The translations under genes were made by a program, and so were the position numbers. The notes beneath the pieces are model-generated. The model did not search any database. It worked only from the letters and a program-made list of their open reading frames with translations, and was not told the origin of the DNA. This document shows positions 7,693-11,928 of a stretch of DNA of 11,928 nt, in pieces. This DNA is from Cyanobacteria bacterium M_surface_7_m2_037 (GTDB taxonomy: Bacteria; Cyanobacteriota; Cyanobacteriia; PCC-6307; Cyanobiaceae), in NCBI GenBank assembly GCA_016882585.1, contig VGPP01000046.1, positions 1 through 11,928 of the forward strand, read 5' to 3'. How positions within the stretch are numbered: position 1 is the first letter of the stretch; each line of letters opens with the position of its first letter.

Positions 7693-7696
7693 ATGA
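7667..7696 (+). CDS. Putative nine-codon leader ORF overlapping the chlL start (MKTSKLLLV)
   Basis: An ATG at 7667 opens a nine-residue reading frame, MKTSKLLLV, whose TGA (7694-7696) overlaps the chlL ATG (7693-7695) as ATGA. A purine-rich AGGGG (7658-7662) lies 4 nt before this ATG, whereas the chlL ATG itself has no recognisable Shine-Dalgarno. The arrangement is what translational coupling would look like: ribosomes finishing the short frame could restart on chlL. The frame is so short that chance is a real alternative, and no homologue of the peptide is known to me. Confidence 0.3.
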   Translation: MKTSKLLLV

Positions 7697-8577
7697 CCTC
7701 CACGCTCACGCGGCCCGATGGTGAAGGCAGCGTTCAGGTGCACCAGGAGGCCGGCCTCCAGATCGAGGAGGGAGCGCTGGTGATTGCCGTTTACGGCAAG
7801 GGCGGCATCGGCAAAAGCACCACCAGCTCCAACCTCTCAGCCGCCTTCTCCAAGCTGGGCAAGCGGGTGCTCCAGATCGGCTGCGATCCCAAGCACGACA
7901 GCACCTTCACGCTCACCAAGCAGATGGTGCCCACGGTGATCGACATCCTCGAAACCGTGGATTTCCACACCGAGGAGCTGCGGCCGGAAGACTTCGTGTT
8001 CGAGGGCTTCAACGGCGTGCAGTGCGTGGAATCGGGCGGTCCGCCGGCCGGCACCGGCTGCGGCGGCTATGTGACTGGTCAGACGGTGAAGCTGCTGAAG
8101 GAGCACCATCTGCTGGAAGACACCGATGTGGTGATCTTTGATGTGCTTGGCGATGTGGTGTGCGGCGGCTTTGCGGCTCCGCTGCAGCACGCCGACTACT
8201 GCCTGATCGTGACCGCCAACGATTTCGATTCGATCTTTGCGATGAACCGGATCATTGCGGCGATCCAGGCCAAAGCCAAAAACTACAAAGTGCGCCTCGG
8301 CGGCGTGGTGGCGAACCGCTCCAAAGACACCGATCAGATCGATCGCTTCAACGACCGCGTGGGCATGCGCACCATGGCCCACTTCCCAGACCTCGATGCG
8401 ATCCGCCGTTCACGCCTGAAGAAGTGCACGATCTTTGAGATGGAGTCCACCCCCGAGGTGGAGGCGGTGCAGAACGAATACCTGCACCTGGCCCAATCGA
8501 TGCTCGAGAGCGTGAAGCCCCTCGAGGCCGAACCCCTCAAAGACCGCGAGATCTTCGATCTGCTGGGCTTCGACTGA
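7693..8577 (+). CDS. chlL: ChlL, ATP-dependent Fe-S reductase subunit of DPOR
   Basis: 294 residues, NifH-like. The homodimer binds ATP at the P-loop YGKGGIGKST (34-43) and holds one [4Fe-4S] cluster between two subunits through C123 (GTGCGGYVTG) and C157 (GDVVCGGF); ATP hydrolysis drives electron transfer to ChlN-ChlB. The C-terminus KDREIFDLLGFD is typical. The ATG at 7693 gives the usual N-terminus (MTSTLTRPDGEGSVQV); about 28 flexible residues precede the first strand, and the equivalent region of the purple-bacterial BchL is reported to autoinhibit by covering the cluster. The frame stays open upstream to a GTG at 7585, but that extension would run through the candidate operator. No Shine-Dalgarno is evident (see the leader ORF). 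The stop abuts the stop of the convergent FAH-family gene. chlL has its own 164-bp leader rather than following chlB directly. Confidence 0.96.
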   Translation: MTSTLTRPDGEGSVQVHQEAGLQIEEGALVIAVYGKGGIGKSTTSSNLSAAFSKLGKRVLQIGCDPKHDSTFTLTKQMVPTVIDILETVDFHTEELRPEDFVFEGFNGVQCVESGGPPAGTGCGGYVTGQTVKLLKEHHLLEDTDVVIFDVLGDVVCGGFAAPLQHADYCLIVTANDFDSIFAMNRIIAAIQAKAKNYKVRLGGVVANRSKDTDQIDRFNDRVGMRTMAHFPDLDAIRRSRLKKCTIFEMESTPEVEAVQNEYLHLAQSMLESVKPLEAEPLKDREIFDLLGFD

Positions 8578-8581
8578 TCAG
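8574..8581. other. Palindrome CTGATCAG holding both convergent stop codons (chlL / FAH-family gene)
   Basis: chlL ends with TGA at 8575-8577 and the opposing minus-strand gene ends with TGA read from 8580-8578. The two stops touch with no base between them inside the 8-bp palindrome CTGATCAG. No intergenic terminator can exist here, so each transcript must end inside the opposing gene or by another mechanism. Confidence 0.8.
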
Positions 8582-9267
8582 CTGCGGTTGCGCACGGGGT
8601 TGCTGAGGCTGCCCACGCCGCTGATCTCCACGTCCACCACATCGCCATCACGCAGGAAACGCGGCGGCTTGCGGCCAGCGCCCACCCCCGCCGGCGTGCC
8701 GGTGAGGATCACGGTGCCGGCCAGCAGGGTGGTGCCCTGGCTGAGGTCGCTGATCAGGCGCGCCACCGGGAAGATCATCGTGCTGGTGCTGGCCTGCTGC
8801 ACCACCGCGCCATTGAGCCGGGTGGTGAGCTGCAGATTCTGCAGATCGGCAATGGTGCTGATGGGCGTGGGCTCCCCCAGTGGGCAGAAGGTGTCGAAGC
8901 TTTTGCCGCGGCACCACTGGCCGCCGCTGCCGTGCCACTGCCACCAGCGCTGGCTCACGTCGTTGGCGCAGGCCACGGCAGCGATCACCTCGCGGGCCTG
9001 GGCTTCGGGCACATCGCGGGCATCGCAGCCCAGGATCACCGCCAGCTCCCCTTCGTAATCCACGCCGATGGGGGGATCGCGGTCGTCGGTGTGCACCACC
9101 GGCGGCAGCTCGATCGCCGCGCCATGGCCGATCACGCTGGCTGGGTTTTTCAGGAACAGCACTGGCTGCTCCGGCAGTTTCAGGGCGCCCGGCTCCGCCA
9201 GCTCAGCGGCGTGATCGGCATAGTTTTTGCCGATGCAGAGGATGGCGGGAGGCCGGGCTGGGGCCAT
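8578..9267 (-). CDS. Fumarylacetoacetate-hydrolase-family protein (YcgM/FAHD1-like)
   Basis: 229 residues, about the length of the short FAH-fold enzymes (YcgM, FAHD1) that lack the N-terminal domain of true fumarylacetoacetase. Motifs in order: ILCIGKNYADHAAEL (9-23), the Mg2+/Mn2+ ligands E72 and E74 in VDYEGELAVILG with D103 in CANDVSQR, the KSFDTFCPLG segment (122-131), and TGTPAGVG (189-196). Family activities include acylpyruvate hydrolysis, oxaloacetate decarboxylation and 2-keto-4-pentenoate hydratase-like reactions; the substrate here is not deducible. Acts in the cytoplasm. The ATG at 9267 begins 1 nt after the por stop on the same strand, so it is almost certainly translated from the por mRNA; a weak GGTGGGG lies about 10 nt upstream. 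No link between this fold and chlorophyll synthesis is known to me, so the pairing may be only positional. Confidence 0.9.
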   Translation of the reverse strand: MAPARPPAILCIGKNYADHAAELAEPGALKLPEQPVLFLKNPASVIGHGAAIELPPVVHTDDRDPPIGVDYEGELAVILGCDARDVPEAQAREVIAAVACANDVSQRWWQWHGSGGQWCRGKSFDTFCPLGEPTPISTIADLQNLQLTTRLNGAVVQQASTSTMIFPVARLISDLSQGTTLLAGTVILTGTPAGVGAGRKPPRFLRDGDVVDVEISGVGSLSNPVRNRS

Positions 9268-9268
9268 C

Positions 9269-10264
9269 TCAGGCGAGCCCCACCAGCTTCATCGATTCCT
9301 CCCACACCCCGATGGCGGTGTCGGGATTGCTGGCCTTATCGGAGAGCTCCTGGCTGAATTGCTTGCCGCCCTTCTTCTGGCGGTTGCCCCAGCTCCAGTG
9401 CACGCCGGAAGCGGAAAACTCCGGATCGGCCACCACCTGGGCCACCCGCTCACCGGCGAGGGCCTGGCTCACGTAGCCGCCGGTGATGTTCTTCTGGAAC
9501 CAGGGGAAGATTGTTTGGAACGCCTTGGGCGTGTTGCGGAACAGGGGTGTGTCCGCCACGCAGCCTGGGTAGAGCGAGCTGAACACGATGCCGGTGGAGT
9601 CGTGCAGGCGGCGGTGCAGCTCCTGGGTGGTGATCATGTTGCAGAGCTTGCTGTCTTTGTAGGCCTTGCCCGGCTTGAACGGCTTGGCATTGGCCATCGC
9701 GATCGGGGCCTTGAAACCGGCCTTGAAACCGCTCAGATCGCCCAGATCGGCTGGGGCGGGGATCGGGATCTTGCCGCCCAGCTCCTTGGAGTTGGCTGTC
9801 ACGGTGCCGAGGATCACCACCCGGCGGGAGGGATGCTGGGAGCGCTGCAGATCGGGCAGCAGCAGCTGGATCAGCAGGAAATGGCCCAGGTGGTTGGTGG
9901 CCATCGAGAGCTCGTATCCCTGGGGTGAGCGCTCGGGCTCCTTCAGCCGCGGCTTGTACACGGCGGCATTGATCACCAGGGCATCGAGGCCAAAGCCCAG
10001 GGAGCTCACCAGGGTTTCCACGCCCACCCGCACGCTCTCGAGATCGCCCAGATCGATGCGCAGGTGATGCAGCCGATCGCTGGGGATGCCAAGGGAATCG
10101 GCAGCTGCTGCTGCCCGCACGGGATCACGGTTGGCGGTCACCACGGTCCACCCGCGCTCCACCAGGGCTTTGGTGGCGTTGAGGCCCACCCCGGAGGTGG
10201 TGCCGGTGATCAAGACAGCGCCGGGGCTGCTGCTGGAGCTGGATGCGCTGCTGCTAACCACCAT
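9269..10264 (-). CDS. por: Light-dependent protochlorophyllide oxidoreductase (LPOR)
   Basis: 331 residues, short-chain dehydrogenase fold. It reduces protochlorophyllide to chlorophyllide with NADPH after light absorption, in parallel with ChlLNB. Seen: the NADPH-binding TGTTSGVG (20-27), the NAAVY segment (99-103), the YKDSKLCN motif with catalytic Y202 and K206, and the LPOR-specific PGCVADTPLFR with C235, which is implicated in pigment binding. The long insertion with AYKDSK preceded by GFKAGFKAP (179-187) and the HWSWGNRQKKGG segment (289-300) separate it from general SDRs. The extreme N-terminus (4-13) is almost all serine, unlike the conserved core that starts near residue 15. The frame begins at the ATG at 10264, with no clear Shine-Dalgarno. 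It lies 27 nt behind the small membrane protein gene and 1 nt before the FAH-family gene, in a probable psaM-hyp-por-FAH unit. Confidence 0.95.
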   Translation of the reverse strand: MVVSSSASSSSSSPGAVLITGTTSGVGLNATKALVERGWTVVTANRDPVRAAAAADSLGIPSDRLHHLRIDLGDLESVRVGVETLVSSLGFGLDALVINAAVYKPRLKEPERSPQGYELSMATNHLGHFLLIQLLLPDLQRSQHPSRRVVILGTVTANSKELGGKIPIPAPADLGDLSGFKAGFKAPIAMANAKPFKPGKAYKDSKLCNMITTQELHRRLHDSTGIVFSSLYPGCVADTPLFRNTPKAFQTIFPWFQKNITGGYVSQALAGERVAQVVADPEFSASGVHWSWGNRQKKGGKQFSQELSDKASNPDTAIGVWEESMKLVGLA

Positions 10265-10267
10265 GAA

Positions 10268-10285
10268 GCCCGGAAGACGGCGGGC
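10268..10285 (-). other. Short hairpin immediately upstream of por
   Basis: GCCCG (10268-10272) and CGGGC (10281-10285) are perfect complements around an 8-nt loop, and fill most of the 27-nt spacer between the upstream stop and the por ATG, ending 3 nt before it. It leaves little room for a Shine-Dalgarno. It may tune por translation or mean nothing; a 5-bp stem is weak evidence in a GC-rich genome. Confidence 0.25.
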
Positions 10286-10291
10286 CTCAAA

Positions 10292-10792
10292 TTATCGAGT
10301 GGTCTGCGGCTTCTCGGTGCTGGGCTGTGGCTGCTCAACAGTTGGAAATGGCGCGGGGGCGGTTGAGGGGCCGCCCTGGCCTGGTGCGGTCCACACCACC
10401 CGCATGCGGTTGGGGGCGATCCATTGGTCTTGTTCCTGGATCAGCCGCTGCTCACCGCCGGTGGTGAACAGGTTGTCGAAACGCTGCTGCGCCTTGTTCA
10501 GCTTCGCCTGCTGAATATTGAGCACAGCGGTGATCTCGCCGTAGCGATCCAAGCGCTCGCGGTAAGCGCCACCGAGCCTCACCAAGCTCACCACGGCGAC
10601 CAGGCCAAGGCCCACCTTCAAGGTGAGACCAATGCCACTGCAGAGCTTTTCCTGGGCTGGCGTGGAAGGCCGCAGGGAGGCGGGCACCGTTGGCGTGGCC
10701 TGAACAGGCCTGGGCGCTCGTCCCGGTGCGTTGTGCTTGCCCCGTGGCGCGGATCGCCGCTGCGATGGCTGGGCGGTGCGGGGCAGGCTCAA
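10292..10792 (-). CDS. Hypothetical single-span membrane protein with coiled coil (FtsB/DivIC-like layout)
   Basis: I do not recognise a named family. From a TTG at 10792 it has 166 residues: a basic, Pro-rich N-terminus (1-48), one hydrophobic span (about 52-75, GIGLTLKVGLGLVAVVSLVR), a charged helix likely to form a coiled coil (77-123), a conserved-looking block DQWIAPNRMRVVW (122-134), and a Pro/Gln-rich tail. One span followed by a coiled coil is the layout of FtsB/DivIC/FtsL divisome proteins, but the sequence alone does not prove that role. No ATG is available before the span; the start is uncertain, with a GTG at 10687 (131 residues) as alternative. The frame is open upstream through psaM on paper, but psaM is read in another frame. 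It lies between psaM and por on the same strand, so it is probably cotranscribed with photosynthesis genes. Confidence 0.65.
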   Translation of the reverse strand: MSLPRTAQPSQRRSAPRGKHNAPGRAPRPVQATPTVPASLRPSTPAQEKLCSGIGLTLKVGLGLVAVVSLVRLGGAYRERLDRYGEITAVLNIQQAKLNKAQQRFDNLFTTGGEQRLIQEQDQWIAPNRMRVVWTAPGQGGPSTAPAPFPTVEQPQPSTEKPQTTR

Positions 10793-10801
10793 GGCTTGAT
10801 G

Positions 10802-10842
10802 AGCGTGGTTGTGGCCCGCTTTTAGCAGGCCGCAACCGCGCT
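10802..10842 (-). other. Long imperfect hairpin filling the psaM-downstream spacer
   Basis: Read on the minus strand, AGCG, GGTTG, GGCC and GCT pair in turn with AGC, GGCC, CAACC and CGCT around an AAA loop: 16 Watson-Crick pairs, one G-U pair and two C-A mismatches over 41 nt. It starts 9 nt after the psaM stop and ends 9 nt before the TTG at 10792. No T-run follows on either strand, so it is not a classical terminator; an mRNA-processing or stabilising element that separates the abundant psaM message from downstream genes would fit. Confidence 0.5.
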
Positions 10843-10851
10843 GCCAAGGGA

Positions 10852-10953
10852 TCAGGCGCGGTAGAGGCTGGCAGCCAGACGCACGGCGAGCACGCCCGCA
10901 TGGGCAGCCACCACCAGGGCAATCAGCACTTCGGCCTGGGTGAGGGACGTCAT
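10852..10953 (-). CDS. psaM: PsaM, photosystem I subunit XII
   Basis: A 33-residue single-span peptide beginning MTSLTQAEVLIALVVAAH and ending RLAASLYRA. The pattern (short polar N-terminus with TQ, a hydrophobic helix at about 8-26, then RL-x4-LY and a basic end) matches PsaM, a small thylakoid membrane subunit of photosystem I that lies near the monomer interface and helps trimer stability in cyanobacteria. The gene is on the minus strand in a different frame from the long ORF that covers this stretch, and it is short enough to be missed by automatic calling. The Shine-Dalgarno is weak (AGG 2 nt before the ATG). It heads the probable psaM-hyp-por-FAH unit and diverges from the crr6-like gene, which fits a photosynthesis-linked locus. 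Confidence 0.9.
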   Translation of the reverse strand: MTSLTQAEVLIALVVAAHAGVLAVRLAASLYRA

Positions 10954-11017
10954 GGCCTGATTCAAAGCAGAAATCCAACCCATTCTTCCGCAGTTGCAGG
11001 GCCTTGCCAGGGCTTGG

Positions 11018-11035
11018 GCTGTGGCCTGTCACAGC
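11018..11035. promoter_or_regulatory. Dyad GCTGTG-N6-CACAGC between psaM and crr6
   Basis: A perfect 6-bp inverted repeat with a 6-nt spacer lies in the 159-bp divergent region, about 73 nt before psaM and 86 nt before the crr6 GTG. It shares the TGTG/CACA core of the chl leader dyads, but the core spacing is N6 instead of N8, so it may bind a different factor or act as an RNA stem. The rest of the divergent region (10954-11112) must hold both promoters; no convincing -10 box is visible. Confidence 0.35.
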
Positions 11036-11112
11036 TCGATACCCCTGGCGGTGCAGCCGCTGGCTACGGTCGGGCTTGATTGCCAGCTGCTGCCTTGTCT
11101 TCTGCAGGATCC

Positions 11113-11571
11113 GTGCTGATCGCGCAGCAGCAGGTGCTGGAGCGCAGCCTTGCCCCGCTGGAGCCGTGGTTCTCGCTGGAACCCGAAGCCTTGCTGGAGC
11201 ACAGCGCCAGCCTTGAGCTCAGCTTCGATTGGCCCCGCGCCAGCGACGATCCGCGCGAGCTCTCCGAGATTCCCGAGCTGCGGGTGTGGAGCCTGCGGGC
11301 TGATGCGCTCTGCCCCTGGCTGCCTCTGCTGCTGGAGCGCAGCAGCGGCCAGCTCACCCGCCATGTGGCGATGCTGCTGCCCCACAGCTTCAGCCGCAGC
11401 GAGGGCATTCGCTTCGCACCCGACAGCCTCGAGCTGTGGATGACCCACCGGTTATTCCTGCTCGATCACTGGTCGCGCGGCCACGGCCTCAACTGCCGGG
11501 GCAACCTTGAGCAGATGGCGGCGGTGCTCGGTTTTGAGCTCGATGGCAGCTTCTGGCAGGGGCTCAGCTGA
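11113..11571 (+). CDS. crr6: CRR6-like (DUF1817) NDH-1 assembly factor
   Basis: 152 residues from GTG. The block LELSFDWPRASDDPRELSEIPE (34-55), followed by VWSLRADALCPWLPLLLER, and SRSEGIRFAPDSLELWMTHR (94-113), reads as the DUF1817 family, which includes chloroplast CRR6 and its cyanobacterial homologue. These soluble proteins help assemble the NdhI-containing arm of the NDH-1 complex used in cyclic electron flow and respiration. The family call is from memory of the motif pattern, not from a search. The GTG at 11113 is preferred over a TTG at 11080 because AGGA (11106-11109) lies 3 nt before it and homologous sequence begins soon after. It diverges from psaM and overlaps the convergent TauE-type gene by 8 bp at their stops. 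Confidence 0.82.
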   Translation: MLIAQQQVLERSLAPLEPWFSLEPEALLEHSASLELSFDWPRASDDPRELSEIPELRVWSLRADALCPWLPLLLERSSGQLTRHVAMLLPHSFSRSEGIRFAPDSLELWMTHRLFLLDHWSRGHGLNCRGNLEQMAAVLGFELDGSFWQGLS

Positions 11572-11573
11572 GC
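11562..11573. other. 12-bp palindrome GCTCAGCTGAGC containing both convergent stops (crr6 / TauE-type)
   Basis: The crr6 stop TGA (11569-11571) and the opposing stop (TGA read from 11566 to 11564) both lie in this perfect palindrome, so the two genes overlap by 8 bp. Beyond a one-base mismatch two further pairs (GG/CC, 11559-11560 and 11575-11576) extend it. In RNA it could form a short stem on either strand, a minimal bidirectional end signal. Confidence 0.5.
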
Positions 11574-11928
11574 GCCAGGGTGATGGCCCGGCGCGTGGCA
11601 TCCACGGCCAGCAGCACGCAGAGCAGGCGCAGCAGCCACACCAGCTTCGCCTCACTCACCGATTGCAGCCGCGAGGCTGACCACTGCGCCGCCACGGCAG
11701 CCGCACCCCCCAGCAGCAGCCCCATGCCCAGATGGCCCCGGCCATCGCTGGTGAAGGTGATCGCGGCAGCGGCGGCGGAGGCGCACACCGCAATCGTGCT
11801 CAGCCGGATCGCCTGATACACGCGGATCCCCAGGCCCTGCACCATCAGCGGCACCATCACCAGGCCCCCGCCCACGCCCAGCAGCCCGCTCGACCAGCCC
11901 GCCACCAATCCCACGCCACTCAGCCCCG
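11564..11928 (-). CDS. TauE/SafE (DUF81) family membrane transporter, C-terminal part, cut by window edge
   Basis: The frame is open from the right window edge to the TGA at 11566-11564; about 120 residues are visible. It starts with GLVAGWSSGLLGVGGGLVMVPLM, the signature repeat motif of the TauE/SafE family, followed by hydrophobic segments around the STIAVCASAAAAAITF stretch, LGMGLLLGGAAAVAAQ and LVWLLRLLCVLLAV. Full-length members are about 250-270 residues with two such halves, so this is probably the second half, with the first half outside the window. A GTG at 11914 could in principle start a short version, but the frame continues upstream without a stop. Members export sulfite, sulfoacetate or other organosulfur anions; the substrate is unknown here. 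Convergent with crr6, overlapping by 8 bp. Confidence 0.82.
   Translation of the reverse strand, partial: GLSGVGLVAGWSSGLLGVGGGLVMVPLMVQGLGIRVYQAIRLSTIAVCASAAAAAITFTSDGRGHLGMGLLLGGAAAVAAQWSASRLQSVSEAKLVWLLRLLCVLLAVDATRRAITLALS

Noticed and set aside
10697..10710. Inverted repeat GGCCTG-AA-CAGGCC
   Set aside because: It is short, GC-rich and lies inside or just before the coding part of the small membrane protein; not distinguishable from background.
10853..11032. N-terminal part of a 246-residue minus-strand frame ending at 10292
   Set aside because: This part is the out-of-frame shadow of psaM and its leader, and has low-complexity Gly/Cys/Arg content; the real gene starts after psaM.
1..11928. 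CRISPR arrays, tRNA or rRNA genes, insertion sequences, phage or defence genes
   Set aside because: No repeat-spacer pattern, cloverleaf, transposase motif or terminal repeats were seen; the intergenic gaps are all short and explained above.

Overview
This is a high-GC stretch of a cyanobacterial chromosome, most likely a picocyanobacterium of the Cyanobium/Synechococcus group. The evidence is a complete set of genes for light-independent (DPOR: chlN, chlB, chlL) and light-dependent (LPOR: por) protochlorophyllide reduction, the photosystem I subunit gene psaM, and an NDH-1 assembly factor of the CRR6/DUF1817 family. The taxon is inferred from gene content and from how the proteins read; no database search was possible.

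Layout. Positions 1-399 (minus) hold the start of a CNNM/DUF21 membrane protein cut by the window edge. Diverging from it are ktrB (450-1856) and ktrA (1882-2586), the pore and the nucleotide-binding ring of a Ktr potassium uptake system. Then chlN (2702-3979) and chlB (3991-5601) run as a tight pair, followed by a Tat-exported YtcJ-like amidohydrolase (5675-7528) of lower GC content, then chlL (7693-8577). On the minus strand, reading right to left, come psaM (10953-10852), a small one-span membrane protein with a coiled coil, por (10264-9269) and a fumarylacetoacetate-hydrolase-fold enzyme (9267-8578) starting 1 nt after por. Diverging from psaM on the plus strand is the crr6-like gene (11113-11571), which meets a partial TauE/SafE-type transporter (minus, running off the right edge) tail to tail.

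How it fits together. ChlL (an ATP-dependent Fe-S reductase like NifH) passes electrons to the ChlN-ChlB complex, which makes chlorophyllide in the dark. Por makes the same product in the light. PsaM is a small photosystem I subunit and the CRR6-like protein supports NDH-1 assembly, so the centre and right of the window serve the photosynthetic membrane. Ktr, CNNM and TauE are transport genes at the borders.

Most of the window is familiar biology. The less expected signals are non-coding or very short: (i) dyads of the form TGTG-N8-CACA, the spacing used by CRP-family regulators, about 90-100 nt upstream of both chlN and chlL; (ii) a nine-codon upstream ORF whose stop overlaps the chlL start codon as ATGA; (iii) a long imperfect hairpin that exactly fills the spacer after psaM; (iv) the amidohydrolase inserted between chlB and chlL; (v) two tail-to-tail gene pairs whose stop codons lie in one palindrome.
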